NCBI RefSeq assembly: GCF_013523055.1
Contig: NZ_JAAMQM010000009.1
Span: 1-64,000, forward strand
Length of the DNA stretch: 64,000 bases
Source: Pseudomonas capeferrum
GTDB lineage: Bacteria; Pseudomonadota; Gammaproteobacteria; Pseudomonadales; Pseudomonadaceae
Direction of reading: 5' to 3'
The translations under genes and the position numbers were made by a program. Positions 25,890 through 35,520 of the stretch are shown one piece after another (position 1 is the first letter of the stretch; every line of letters begins with the position of its first letter). The notes below the pieces were generated by a model that was given only the letters and a program-made list of their open reading frames with translations, did not search any database and had not been told where the DNA came from.

Positions 25890-26486
25890 ATGGCTTTTGA
25901 ATTGCCGCCGCTGCCGTATGCCCACGATGCCCTGCAGCCGCACATCTCCAAGGAAACCCTGGAGTACCACCACGACAAGCACCACAACACCTATGTCGTG
26001 AACCTGAACAACCTGATCCCAGGTACCGAATTCGAAGGCAAGACCCTGGAAGAGATCGTCAAGACCTCTTCGGGCGGCATCTTCAACAACGCTGCTCAAG
26101 TCTGGAACCACACCTTCTACTGGAACTGCCTGTCGCCAAACGGCGGCGGCGAGCCGACCGGTGCCCTGGCCGATGCCATCACCCAGGCCTTCGGCTCCTT
26201 CGACAAGTTCAAGGAAGAGTTCACCAAGACTTCCGTCGGCACCTTCGGCTCCGGCTGGGGCTGGCTGGTCAAGAAGGCCGACGGCGGCCTGGCCCTGGCC
26301 AGCACCATCGGCGCGGGCAACCCTATCACCAGCGGCGACACCCCGCTGCTGACCTGCGACGTCTGGGAGCACGCCTACTACATCGACTACCGCAACGTAC
26401 GTCCAAAGTATGTAGAGGCCTTCTGGAACCTGGTCAACTGGCAGTTCGTTGCCGAGCAGTTCGAAGGCAAAACCTTCAAGGCTTGA
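25890..26486 (+). CDS. sodB: iron superoxide dismutase
   Basis: A 198-residue Fe-type superoxide dismutase converting superoxide to hydrogen peroxide and oxygen in the cytoplasm. Metal ligands are in place: H27 (EYHHDKHH), H74 (WNHTFYW), and the D and H of [13 protein letters not shown]. The start at 25890 has TTAGGAGAT about 8 bases upstream. It is monocistronic with a strong terminator. In pseudomonads sodB is kept high when iron is replete, through the PrrF/Fur circuit. Confidence 0.96.
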   Translation: MAFELPPLPYAHDALQPHISKETLEYHHDKHHNTYVVNLNNLIPGTEFEGKTLEEIVKTSSGGIFNNAAQVWNHTFYWNCLSPNGGGEPTGALADAITQAFGSFDKFKEEFTKTSVGTFGSGWGWLVKKADGGLALASTIGAGNPITSGDTPLLTCDVWEHAYYIDYRNVRPKYVEAFWNLVNWQFVAEQFEGKTFKA

Positions 26487-26500
26487 CTGTCGCTTTAAAA

Positions 26501-26526
26501 AACCCGGCGCCTGCCGGGTTTTTTTT
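26501..26526 (+). terminator. sodB terminator
   Basis: Perfect 8-bp stem AACCCGGC / GCCGGGTT with a GCCT loop, followed by TTTTTT, about 15 bases after the sodB stop. Confidence 0.93.
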
Positions 26527-26726
26527 CGCCTGCGTGTTACGTCCATACCCTTGATCCAAGGAAATAGCGCGCTAACATCAAAGTCTGGGAAAGCGATAAG
26601 GCGTACTAAAGTCGCATGGCTACGTAGCTGATAATGTATTCAGGGTCGCCTTCCAGCCTCCGCCCTGCGGTTTCAAAAGGACATAGGCGGATAGTGCATT
26701 GCCAATGTTGATGGCAAAATGCTTGC

Positions 26727-28802
26727 ATGCGCATGGATAAGGAACCTCCTTTGAAGCTGGAATTCAAGAACAGCTTATCGGTCAAGTTGCTCAGGGTCGT
26801 GCTGCTCTCGGCGCTGGCGGTCGGTGTCGTCCTCAGTTGCGCGCAGATTGTCTACGACGCCTACAAGACTCGTCAGACCGTCGCCACCGATGCCCAGCGT
26901 ATTCTCGACATGTTCCGCGATCCATCTACCCAGGCGGTCTACAGCCTTGACCGGGAGATGGGCCTGCAAGTCATGGAAGGCCTGTTCCAGGATCAATCGG
27001 TGCGCATGGCCTCCATCGGCCATCCCAACGAGACCCTACTTGCGGAGAAATCGCGTCCCTTGCAGGACATGCCCATGCGCTGGCTCACCGACCTGATCCT
27101 TGGCCAGGAACGCAGTTTCACTATCCCGCTGGTAGGGCGCGGGCCCTACAGCGAATACTACGGCAACCTAGGCATCACTCTTGACACCGCTGCGTACGGC
27201 GAGGGGTTCCTGATCAATGCAGTGATCATCTTCATCTCCGGGGTTCTGCGGGCCATGGCCATGGGTCTGGTGCTCTACCTGGTCTATCACTGGCTGCTGA
27301 CCAAGCCGCTGTCGAAGATCATCGAGCACCTCACGCAGATCAACCCGGACCGTCCCAGCCAATATCAGATCCCCCTGCTCAAGGGACATGAACGCAACGA
27401 ACTGGGTCTGTGGGTCAACACCGCCAACCAGCTGCTGGCTTCCATCGAGCGCAATACCCATCTGCGCCACGAGGCTGAAAGCAGTCTGCAGCGCATGGCC
27501 CGATACGATTTTCTGACCGGCCTGCCGAACCGCCAACAACTGCAGCAGCAGCTGGACCAGATCCTGCTCGACGGCGGTCGGCTGCAGCGGCGAGTGGCGG
27601 TGCTCTGCGTCGGCCTCGATGACTTCAAGGGCATCAACGAGCAGTTCAGCTACCAGACGGGCGATCTGCTCCTGTTGGCCCTGGCCGATCGTTTGAGGGC
27701 TCACAGCGGGCGGCTGGGTGCCTTGGCTCGTCTGGGTGGCGATCAATTCGCCCTGGTCCAGGCCGATATCGAGCAACCTTACGAGGCCGCCGAATTGGCC
27801 CAGACCATTCTTGACGAACTGGAGGCGCCCTTCTCCCTCGATCATCAGGAGATTCGCCTGCGCGCAACCATCGGCATCACGCTGTTCCCCGAGGATGGAG
27901 ACAGCACCGAAAAGTTGCTGCAGAAGGCCGAGCAGACCATGACCCTGGCCAAGGCACGCTCGCGTAACCGCTATCAGTTCTACATCGCCAGCGTCGACAG
28001 CGAGATGCGTCGGCGTCGCGAACTGGAAAAGGACCTGCGCGAGGCCTTGCCGCGTAATCAGCTTTATCTGGTGTACCAGCCACAGATCAGTTACCGCGAT
28101 CATCGCGTGGTGGGGGTCGAGGCCCTGTTGCGCTGGCAGCATCCGGAGCTGGGCATGGTTCCGCCGGACCAGTTCATCCCGCTGGCCGAACAGAATGGCA
28201 GCATCATCGCGATCGGCGAATGGATTCTCGACCAGGCTTGCCGGCAACTGCGCGAATGGCACGATCAGGGCTTCGACGAACTGCGCATGGCGGTGAACCT
28301 GTCGACCGTGCAGCTTCACCACAACGAACTGCCGCGAGTGGTCAACAATCTGCTGCAGATGTACCGCCTCCCGCCTCGCAGCCTGGAGCTGGAAGTCACC
28401 GAGACCGGTCTGATGGAAGACATCAGCACCGCCGCCCAGCATCTGCTCAGCCTGCGTCGCTCGGGGGCGTTGATCGCCATCGATGACTTCGGTACCGGCT
28501 ACTCGTCGCTCAGTTACCTCAAGTCGCTTCCGCTGGACAAGATCAAGATCGACAAGAGTTTCGTCCAGGACCTGATGGACGATGACGATGATGCCACCAT
28601 CGTCCGCGCCATCATTCAGCTGGGCAAGAGCCTGGGGATGCAGGTCATTGCCGAGGGTGTGGAGACCGCGGAGCAGGAGAGCTACATCATTGCCCAAGGC
28701 TGTCACGAAGGTCAGGGCTACCACTACAGCAAACCACTGCCGGCCCGCGAGCTGACGGCATTCCTCAAACAGGCCCAACGCGATCAGGTTTCAGCGTTCT
28801 GA
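26727..28802 (+). CDS. bifA: c-di-GMP phosphodiesterase BifA
   Basis: A 691-residue inner-membrane protein with two TM helices (about 22-42 and 165-187) flanking a periplasmic region, then a degenerate GGDEF domain (RLGGDQF near 333) and an intact EAL domain (EALLRW near 464, DDFGTGYSSLSYLKSLPLDKIKID). The GGDQF substitution is characteristic of BifA, in which the cyclase-like domain is inactive but needed for phosphodiesterase activity. BifA lowers c-di-GMP, promoting swarming and starvation-induced biofilm dispersal. ATG 26727 and ATG 26733 are both possible starts; neither has a strong ribosome site. Confidence 0.93.
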   Translation: MRMDKEPPLKLEFKNSLSVKLLRVVLLSALAVGVVLSCAQIVYDAYKTRQTVATDAQRILDMFRDPSTQAVYSLDREMGLQVMEGLFQDQSVRMASIGHPNETLLAEKSRPLQDMPMRWLTDLILGQERSFTIPLVGRGPYSEYYGNLGITLDTAAYGEGFLINAVIIFISGVLRAMAMGLVLYLVYHWLLTKPLSKIIEHLTQINPDRPSQYQIPLLKGHERNELGLWVNTANQLLASIERNTHLRHEAESSLQRMARYDFLTGLPNRQQLQQQLDQILLDGGRLQRRVAVLCVGLDDFKGINEQFSYQTGDLLLLALADRLRAHSGRLGALARLGGDQFALVQADIEQPYEAAELAQTILDELEAPFSLDHQEIRLRATIGITLFPEDGDSTEKLLQKAEQTMTLAKARSRNRYQFYIASVDSEMRRRRELEKDLREALPRNQLYLVYQPQISYRDHRVVGVEALLRWQHPELGMVPPDQFIPLAEQNGSIIAIGEWILDQACRQLREWHDQGFDELRMAVNLSTVQLHHNELPRVVNNLLQMYRLPPRSLELEVTETGLMEDISTAAQHLLSLRRSGALIAIDDFGTGYSSLSYLKSLPLDKIKIDKSFVQDLMDDDDDATIVRAIIQLGKSLGMQVIAEGVETAEQESYIIAQGCHEGQGYHYSKPLPARELTAFLKQAQRDQVSAF

Positions 28803-28867
28803 GCCAAGTGTCCAGCGATGCTCCATCAGCGAGCATCCGAAGAATTGCGCGTCCGCCCCTTTACACC

Positions 28868-28889
28868 AAATGCAAATCTTTCGCATCAT
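28868..28889 (+). promoter_or_regulatory. candidate Fur box upstream of icmP
   Basis: ATGCAAATCTTTCGCAT at 28870-28886 is an imperfect palindrome (ATGC-AAA / TTTCGCAT) resembling Pseudomonas Fur sites of the GCAAATGATTCGCAT type. It lies about 60-80 bases before the icmP ATG. The function of the genes behind it makes iron control likely. A weaker similar stretch (GCAAATCTCTCTTATTC, 30457-30473) precedes the di-haem gene. Confidence 0.5.
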
Positions 28890-28947
28890 GTCGCGATTCC
28901 GCGTGCCTCGGCACCCCAGTCCAACCACACGACGCAGGAAACCAACA

Positions 28948-30282
28948 ATGATTCGTATGCCTCTGGCCTCCGCCAGTCTGCTGGCCATCGCCATCTCCCT
29001 CGCCGGTTGCGGCGACAAGGACGAGAAGACTGCCGCGCCGCAAGCCCAGGCACCTGCTGCCGCCAGTGCTAACGCCGCAACTCCGGGGGCTGTCGACGAG
29101 GCCGCTGGCAAGGCCGTGGTCAAGCATTACACCGACATGGTTCATGCCGTCTACAGCGACTCGCTGAACACCGCCAAGACCCTGCAAGCCGCCATCGATG
29201 CGTTCCTTGCCAGTCCTGACGATGCGACGCTCAAGGCCGCCAAGGAAGCTTGGGCCGCCGCGCGCGTTCCGTACCTGCAAAGCGAGGCCTTCCGCTTCGG
29301 CAATACCATCATCGATGACTGGGAAGGACAGGTGAATGCCTGGCCGTTGGACGAAGGCCTGATCGATTACGTCGACGCCTCCTACGAACACGCCCTGGGC
29401 AACCCGGCCGCCGGCGCCAACATCATCGCCAACACCGAGATCCAGGTCGGCGAAGACAAGGTCGACGTGAAAGACATCACTCTCGAGAAACTGGCCAGCC
29501 TGAACGAGCTGGGCGGTTCCGAGGCCAACGTCGCCACCGGTTACCACGCGATCGAATTCCTGCTTTGGGGCCAGGACCTCAACGGTACCGGCCCAGGCGC
29601 CGGCAACCGTCCGGCCAGCGATTACCTCGAAGGCGAAGGTGCCACCGGCGGGCATAACGACCGTCGCCGTGCCTACCTGAAGGCAGTCACCGACCTGCTG
29701 GTCACCGACCTCGAAGAGATGGTCGGCAACTGGGCGCCGAATGTCGCCGACAACTACCGCGCCAAGCTTGAGGCCGAGTCGGTCAACGACGGTCTGCGCA
29801 AGATGCTCTTCGGCATGGGCAGCCTGTCCCTGGGCGAGCTGGCGGGCGAGCGGATGAAGGTGTCCCTGGAAGCCAATTCCCCTGAAGACGAGCAGGATTG
29901 CTTCAGCGACAACACCCATTACTCGCACTTCTATGACGCCAAGGGTATCCGTAACGTCTATCTGGGCGAGTACACCCGTGTCGACGGCACCAAGCTGACC
30001 GGGCCGAGCCTGTCCTCCCTGGTGGCCAAGGTCGATCCGGCTGCCGACGCTACCCTCAAGGCCGACCTGGAAGCTACCGAAGCGAAGATCCAGGTGATGG
30101 TCGATCACGCGCTCAAGGGCGAGCACTACGATCAGTTGATCGCCCCGGACAATGCCGCCGGCAACCAGATCGTTCGTGACGCCATCGCTTCGCTGGTCAA
30201 GCAGACGGGCGCGATCGAGCAGGCGGCAGGCAAGCTCGGCATCTCCAACCTGAGCCCGGACACCGCCGATCACGAATTCTGA
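28948..30282 (+). CDS. icmP: imelysin-family iron-regulated lipoprotein (IcmP-like)
   Basis: A 444-residue imelysin (EfeO-like M75) lipoprotein. The signal peptide ends in LAGC, and the family GxHxxE metal motif is present as GYHAIEFLLWGQD around residue 195. IcmP was first described as an insulin-cleaving metalloproteinase, but imelysins are now thought to bind ferric/ferrous iron in the periplasm. The start at 28948 (AGGAAA site) is chosen over ATG 28870 because it yields a clean lipoprotein signal. First of four genes (icmP, di-haem protein, second imelysin, DUF1513) that form a periplasmic iron cluster. No EfeU permease or EfeB peroxidase is adjacent. Confidence 0.9.
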   Translation: MIRMPLASASLLAIAISLAGCGDKDEKTAAPQAQAPAAASANAATPGAVDEAAGKAVVKHYTDMVHAVYSDSLNTAKTLQAAIDAFLASPDDATLKAAKEAWAAARVPYLQSEAFRFGNTIIDDWEGQVNAWPLDEGLIDYVDASYEHALGNPAAGANIIANTEIQVGEDKVDVKDITLEKLASLNELGGSEANVATGYHAIEFLLWGQDLNGTGPGAGNRPASDYLEGEGATGGHNDRRRAYLKAVTDLLVTDLEEMVGNWAPNVADNYRAKLEAESVNDGLRKMLFGMGSLSLGELAGERMKVSLEANSPEDEQDCFSDNTHYSHFYDAKGIRNVYLGEYTRVDGTKLTGPSLSSLVAKVDPAADATLKADLEATEAKIQVMVDHALKGEHYDQLIAPDNAAGNQIVRDAIASLVKQTGAIEQAAGKLGISNLSPDTADHEF

Positions 30283-30303
30283 TCACCTGTCCCGGTTCAA
30301 CCG

Positions 30304-30330
30304 ACGCCCGGTCCTCGTACCGGGCGTTTT
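30304..30330 (+). terminator. hairpin terminator after icmP
   Basis: Stem ACGCCCGG / CCGGGCGT with an 8-base loop followed by TTT CG, 20 bases past the icmP stop. The short T-run suggests partial termination before the downstream iron-cluster genes. Confidence 0.7.
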
Positions 30331-30529
30331 CGTGGAAGGGGAATGCATGCCCTTGGATTGTGGCGTCCCAGAGATCGAGCGACATGCACCTGCGGCCCAG
30401 CTGCCATCCTCTGCCCTGCATCCAGGCGCCTCTCGCTACGATTTCATCAAGCAGACGCAAATCTCTCTTATTCAAACTCCCTCGGCCTGCTAAGCTTGCA
30501 CGCCGTTTTATGCCCAAACCAGGATCCTG

Positions 30530-31972
30530 ATGTCCTCGTTGCTTCCGAAACGCCGGACCGCCCGTCTCAGCTTGTTGCTCCTGGCCACCGCCCTGGCTGC
30601 CTGTGATGACGCCCCGCGTTTCACTCAGGCAGAGCCCGGCGAGGCGTTGTCAGGGGGACAGGCGACGGTGCAACGTCATGACCGCAATGCGTTTTCGCTG
30701 CCTTCGGCCAACCTTGGCCCGGAGCGGCGCCTGGACTTCAGCGTCGGCAACAGTTTCTTCCGCAACCCCTGGGTCATCGCGCCCTCGACGACCACCGCTC
30801 GCGACGGTCTCGGCCCGCTGTTCAATACCAATGCCTGCCAGAACTGCCACGTACGTGACGGCCGCGGCCATCCCCCCGAGGCGAATGCTCGCAACGCGGT
30901 CTCGATGCTGGTGCGGCTGTCGATCCCGGACCAGCCGGAGTATGCCAAGGTCATCGAGACCCTGGGCGTGGTCCCCGAGCCCACCTATGGCGTGCAGTTG
31001 CAGGACATGGCCGTGCCCGGCATCGCCCCCGAGGGCAAGGTACGCGTCGACTACAGCCCCGAAACGGTCACCTTCGCCGACGGCACTCAGGTCGAGTTGC
31101 GCCGCCCGCACCTGCAGATCACCCAGCTCGGCTATGGCGCACTGCACCCCGACACGCGCTTCTCCGCACGGGTAGCGCCACCGATGATCGGTCTGGGGCT
31201 GCTAGAGGCGATCCCCGAAGCAGCGATCCTGGCCAATGCAGACCCCGAGGACCGCAACGGCGACGGCATCCGCGGTCGTCCCAACCGGGTCTGGGACGAT
31301 GCTCAGGGCAAGACCGCGCTTGGACGCTTTGGCTGGAAGGCCGGGCAACCGAACATCAACCAGCAGAACGTCCACGCTTTCGCCAGCGACATGGGCCTGA
31401 CAACGGCCCTGCACCCACGGGATGACTGCACACCCGCACAAGTCGATTGCCTGGCCGCGCCCAACGGCGATGGCGATGGGGATGAGAAGGAAGTCAGCGA
31501 GAATATCCTGCGTCTGGTGACCTTCTACACGCGCAACCTAGGGGTACCGTCACGCCGTGATGTCGATTCGCCGCAGGTGCTGGCCGGCAAGAACCTGTTC
31601 CACGAGGCCGGCTGCCAAGGGTGCCACATAGCGCAGTTCACCACGGCCAGCGATGCGGCGGAAGCGGAACTGGCCAATCAGCTCATCCGTCCCTACAGTG
31701 ACTTGCTGTTGCACGACATGGGCCCGGGCCTGGCCGACAACCGTAGCGAGTTTGCCGCCGGCGGCCAGGACTGGCGCACTCCCCCCCTGTGGGGCATCGG
31801 CCTGACCGAAACCGTCGGTGGCCACACCCAGTTCCTTCATGACGGGCGCGCGCGCAACCTGCTCGAGGCCGTGCTCTGGCACGGCGGCGAAGCGGAGTCG
31901 GCGCGTCAGCATGTCCTTACCTTCAATGCCGAGCAGCGCGCCGCGCTGTTGGCGTTCCTGAATTCACTCTAA
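30530..31972 (+). CDS. di-haem oxidoreductase lipoprotein (DHOR / DUF1111)
   Basis: A 480-residue predicted lipoprotein (lipobox LAAC, Cys25) with two c-type haem motifs: CQNCH at 103-107 and CQGCH near residue 363. The DHOR family resembles bacterial di-haem peroxidases. Placed between two imelysin genes, it may oxidise or reduce iron in the periplasm, standing in for the EfeB haem peroxidase of the EfeUOB system (my inference). The next gene begins 16 bases after its stop, so both are in one operon. Confidence 0.87.
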   Translation: MSSLLPKRRTARLSLLLLATALAACDDAPRFTQAEPGEALSGGQATVQRHDRNAFSLPSANLGPERRLDFSVGNSFFRNPWVIAPSTTTARDGLGPLFNTNACQNCHVRDGRGHPPEANARNAVSMLVRLSIPDQPEYAKVIETLGVVPEPTYGVQLQDMAVPGIAPEGKVRVDYSPETVTFADGTQVELRRPHLQITQLGYGALHPDTRFSARVAPPMIGLGLLEAIPEAAILANADPEDRNGDGIRGRPNRVWDDAQGKTALGRFGWKAGQPNINQQNVHAFASDMGLTTALHPRDDCTPAQVDCLAAPNGDGDGDEKEVSENILRLVTFYTRNLGVPSRRDVDSPQVLAGKNLFHEAGCQGCHIAQFTTASDAAEAELANQLIRPYSDLLLHDMGPGLADNRSEFAAGGQDWRTPPLWGIGLTETVGGHTQFLHDGRARNLLEAVLWHGGEAESARQHVLTFNAEQRAALLAFLNSL

Positions 31973-31988
31973 GCACAAGGAGCCGGGC

Positions 31989-33053
31989 ATGTTCCGACCC
32001 AAACTGTTGTTCACCAGCCTCGCCGCACTCGCCCTGGGCGCCTGCTCGCCGCAGGATCCGCAGGCCGTGACCTCTGCCGCCATCGCCAAGCAGGTGATCC
32101 TGCCGACCTACAGCCGTTGGGTCGAGGCCGACCGCCAGCTGGCCGCCAGCGCCTTGGCCTACTGCGAAGGCAAGAGCACCTTGGAAGCCGCGCGCACCGA
32201 CTATCTCAATGCCCAGAAAGCCTGGGCCGAGCTGCAGCCGCTGCTGGTCGGACCTCTGGCGGAGGGCAACCGCGCATGGCAGGTGCAATTCTGGCCGGAC
32301 AAGAAAAACCTGGTCGGGCGCCAGGTCGAACAGCTGGTCAACGGCGACAAGCCGGTCGACGCCGAGACCCTGAGCAAGTCAAGCGTCGTGGTCCGCGGGT
32401 TGTCGGCCTACGAATACATCCTCTTCGACAGCAAGCCGGACGTAGCCACTCCCGAGCAGAAAGCGCGTTATTGCCCACTGCTGGTCGCCATCGGCGACCA
32501 CCAGAAAGCCCTGGCCGAGGAAATTCTCACGGGCTGGAACAGTACCGACGGCATGCTTTCGCAAATGACCAAGTTCCCGAACCAGCGCTATGCCGATTCG
32601 CACGAAGCGATCGCCGATCTGCTGCGTGCCCAGGTGACGGCACTGGACACCTTGAAGAAAAAGCTCGGCGCGCCTATGGGTCGCCAGAGCAAAGGCATTG
32701 CCCAGCCCCTGCAAGCCGAAGCCTGGCGCAGTCGCGCCTCGCTCAAGAGTCTCGAGGCGAGTCTCAAGGCCGCCCAGGCAGTCTGGCAAGGTGTCGACAA
32801 CAAAGGCATGCGTGGCTTGCTCGGCAAGGATCAGGATGCCCTGGCCGAACGCATCGATGATGCCTATGCCACTTCGGTCAAACTGCTGGCCGATAACCAC
32901 AAGACCTTGGACGAGCTGCTGGCCGACGATGCCGGCAAGCAGCTGCTGAACCAGATCTACGACAGCCTCAACGTCGTCCACCGCCTGCACGAAGGCGAGT
33001 TGGCCAAGGCGTTGAATATCCAGCTGGGCTTCAATGCCAACGACGGTGACTGA
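31989..33053 (+). CDS. second imelysin-family lipoprotein
   Basis: A 354-residue imelysin-superfamily lipoprotein (LGAC lipobox at Cys19). It is shorter than the IcmP-like protein and the GxHxxE motif is replaced by GLSAYEYILFD, so metal binding may differ between the two. It starts 16 bases after the di-haem gene and ends 2 bases before the DUF1513 gene, implying tight co-expression. Role in iron acquisition is inferred from family and neighbours. Confidence 0.85.
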   Translation: MFRPKLLFTSLAALALGACSPQDPQAVTSAAIAKQVILPTYSRWVEADRQLAASALAYCEGKSTLEAARTDYLNAQKAWAELQPLLVGPLAEGNRAWQVQFWPDKKNLVGRQVEQLVNGDKPVDAETLSKSSVVVRGLSAYEYILFDSKPDVATPEQKARYCPLLVAIGDHQKALAEEILTGWNSTDGMLSQMTKFPNQRYADSHEAIADLLRAQVTALDTLKKKLGAPMGRQSKGIAQPLQAEAWRSRASLKSLEASLKAAQAVWQGVDNKGMRGLLGKDQDALAERIDDAYATSVKLLADNHKTLDELLADDAGKQLLNQIYDSLNVVHRLHEGELAKALNIQLGFNANDGD

Positions 33054-33055
33054 TC

Positions 33056-34153
33056 ATGTTGCGACGCCAGGCACTCAAAGTCGGTAGCGTTCTGCTCACT
33101 GCCCTCACCCTGGGCGGCTGGAGCCTGCTGCGCAAAAAAGGCAGCGAACCCTTGCTGCTGTCGGCGCGCGACGATGTCGACGGCAAGCACTATGCCGTCG
33201 GTTACCGCCTGGATGGCAGCCAGGTGTTCGCCACGGAGGTGGCCCAGCGCTGCCATGACATCATCGATCACCCGCGGCTGCCCTTTGCCATATTCATCGC
33301 ACGTCGTCCGGGGACCGAGAGCTACCTGATCGACCTGCGTGACGGCCGCCTGATGCAAACCCTGCGTTCGCAACCGAATCGACACTTCTACGGCCACGCG
33401 GTGATTCACAAGGAAGGTGAATGGTTGTATGCCACCGAGAACGATACGACCGACCCCGGTCGCGGCGTGCTCGGGGTCTACCGCTTCGAGGGGGAACGTC
33501 TTGTCCACACTGGCGAGATACCCACGCATGGCATTGGCCCTCACCAGGTTTCCTGGCTGCCCGATGGCGAAACGCTGGTGGTAGCCAATGGCGGCATTCG
33601 CACCGAGGCCGAGAGTCGCGTCGAGATGAACCTCGATGCCATGGAGCCGAGCCTGGTACTGATGCAACGTGACGGCACCCTGTTGAGCAAGGAAACCCTC
33701 GCGCAACAGATGAACAGCGTGCGCCACATGGCCATTGGCAGCGATGGCACCATCGTTGCCGGCCAGCAGTTCATGGGTAGCGCCGACGAGACTGCCGACC
33801 TGCTGGCGATCAAGCGCCCCGGCCAGCCGTTCGAGGCTTTCCCGGTGCCCGAACGGCAACTGCAGGCAATGGCTCATTACACCGCCAGCGTTGCCATCCA
33901 TAGCGATCTGCGCCTGGTGGCCCTGACCGCTCCTCGGGCCAACCGCCTGTTCATCTGGGATCTGGACAGTGCCGAGGTTCGCCTGGACGCGCCAATGCCC
34001 GATTGCGCGGGCGTCGGTGCCGTTAAAGATGGCTTCGTGGTCACCTCCGGCCAGGGCCGGTGCCGGTTCTATGATTGCCGCAAGGCCGAACTTGTCGGTC
34101 AGCCGATGAAGCTGCCTTCCGGGTTCTGGGACAATCACCTGCACCTGGTCTGA
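33056..34153 (+). CDS. DUF1513 exported beta-propeller-like protein
   Basis: A 365-residue DUF1513 protein. It has an RR-containing N-terminus and hydrophobic stretch (MLRRQALKVGSVLLTALTLGG), possibly a signal anchor or Tat-like leader, although the consensus is incomplete. Repeated W/Y-G/D strands (GHAVIHKEGEWLYATEND; GIGPHQVSWLPDGETLVVANGG) suggest a beta-propeller. DUF1513 genes regularly accompany imelysins and di-haem oxidoreductases. The start follows the imelysin stop by 2 bases. The molecular function is unknown. Confidence 0.83.
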   Translation: MLRRQALKVGSVLLTALTLGGWSLLRKKGSEPLLLSARDDVDGKHYAVGYRLDGSQVFATEVAQRCHDIIDHPRLPFAIFIARRPGTESYLIDLRDGRLMQTLRSQPNRHFYGHAVIHKEGEWLYATENDTTDPGRGVLGVYRFEGERLVHTGEIPTHGIGPHQVSWLPDGETLVVANGGIRTEAESRVEMNLDAMEPSLVLMQRDGTLLSKETLAQQMNSVRHMAIGSDGTIVAGQQFMGSADETADLLAIKRPGQPFEAFPVPERQLQAMAHYTASVAIHSDLRLVALTAPRANRLFIWDLDSAEVRLDAPMPDCAGVGAVKDGFVVTSGQGRCRFYDCRKAELVGQPMKLPSGFWDNHLHLV

Positions 34154-34355
34154 GTAGCCCAGGGCCGCCTCGCGGTCCTTTTCGACAGCGCGATCCAGCG
34201 GAACGACATGCAATGCACCGTCATCCGCTGGCGCTCGCCCTTCTCTTTCCCCGCTTGGCCAAACAGGCGATACTCGCAATCATCCGCACATGGGCAGGAT
34301 CGCCCGTCGTTGTGCCAGACAGATAACAATTACATCGATTCCAAGGAACCGGACT

Positions 34356-35507
34356 ATGTTGCGCCGCCGCATGCTGATCATGTTGGCCGTCGTCCTGCTG
34401 TTCGTACTGGCGCTGGGAGGCTACAAGGCCTTTTCCATCTACCAGCAGATCCAGGTGTTCTCGGCTCCCAAGCCGCCTGTCAGCGTAGCCACGGCCCTGG
34501 CCGAAGAACGTCCCTGGCAAGAGCAGTTGCCTGCGGTCGGTAGCCTCAAGGCCTTGCAGGGCGTCGAGCTGAGCCTGGAAGTGGCGGGTACGGTCAGAGC
34601 ACTGCATTTCGAATCCGGACAGCCGGTCAAGGCCGGGCAATTGTTGCTGCAACTGGATAACGATGAGGAAGCCGCGGCGCTCGGCACTGCCCAGGCGGAC
34701 TTGGGCCTGGCCAAGGTGGATTTCGGTCGGGGTAGTCAATTGGTCGGCGACCAGGCCATCTCGCGCGGCGAGTTCGACCGTCTGCGCGCCCAGTACCAGC
34801 GTAACCAGGCGGTCGTCGAGCAACTCAAGGCGTCCCTGGCCAAGAAGAGCATCAAGGCGCCCTTCTCCGGCACCATCGGCATCCGCCAGGTCGACGTCGG
34901 GGACTACCTGGCCAGCGGCACCGTGATCGCCACGCTGCAGGACCTGAGTCGCCTTTACCTGGACTTCAACGTTCCCGAACAGGCCTTGCCTCAGCTGAGC
35001 CTGGGCCAGCAGGTGCAGGTCCGGGTCGCCGCCTATCCTGGCCGGCCGTTCGAGGCGAACCTCAGTGCGATCAATCCCAAGGTCGAGGAAAGCACCCGCA
35101 ATGTGCTGGTGCGCGCCACCCTGGGCAATCCCGACGGCAAGCTGCTGCCAGGGATGTTCGCCAACCTGATGGTACTGCTGCCCGACCCCCAGCCACGGAT
35201 CGTGGTGCCGGAAAGCGCCATTACCTACACCCTGTATGGCAACTCGGTCTACGTGGCAACGCCAAGGAGCAGCAAGGACGGCCAGACAGAGGCCAATGCC
35301 GGCGACTCGCTCCAACTGACCGCCGAGCGACGCACCGTGGAAACCGGCGAGCGACGCGACGGCGTCGTAGTGATCGCCAAGGGTCTGCAGGCCGGCGATC
35401 AGGTCGTGACCGCGGGGCAGCTCAAGCTAACCCAGGGAGCGGCAATCCGGGTTACCCCGGACCAGGCCGCGCAAGGCCAACCGGACAGCGCGCAACGCGC
35501 TGATTGA
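34356..35507 (+). CDS. mexV: RND efflux periplasmic adaptor (MexV-like)
   Basis: A 383-residue membrane-fusion protein linking an RND pump to its outer-membrane channel. It has an N-terminal anchor helix (about 6-25), a lipoyl/barrel-sandwich segment (VAGTVRALHFESGQPVKAGQ and SIKAPFSGTIGIRQVDVGDYL), an alpha-hairpin and a beta-barrel region. The start at 34356 has AAGGAACC upstream and replaces the longer ATG 34290 frame. It is followed after 13 bases by the RND pump. Synteny with the P. aeruginosa mexVW locus (beside icmP) supports the name. Confidence 0.87.
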   Translation: MLRRRMLIMLAVVLLFVLALGGYKAFSIYQQIQVFSAPKPPVSVATALAEERPWQEQLPAVGSLKALQGVELSLEVAGTVRALHFESGQPVKAGQLLLQLDNDEEAAALGTAQADLGLAKVDFGRGSQLVGDQAISRGEFDRLRAQYQRNQAVVEQLKASLAKKSIKAPFSGTIGIRQVDVGDYLASGTVIATLQDLSRLYLDFNVPEQALPQLSLGQQVQVRVAAYPGRPFEANLSAINPKVEESTRNVLVRATLGNPDGKLLPGMFANLMVLLPDPQPRIVVPESAITYTLYGNSVYVATPRSSKDGQTEANAGDSLQLTAERRTVETGERRDGVVVIAKGLQAGDQVVTAGQLKLTQGAAIRVTPDQAAQGQPDSAQRAD

Positions 35508-35520
35508 GCAGGAGACGGCC

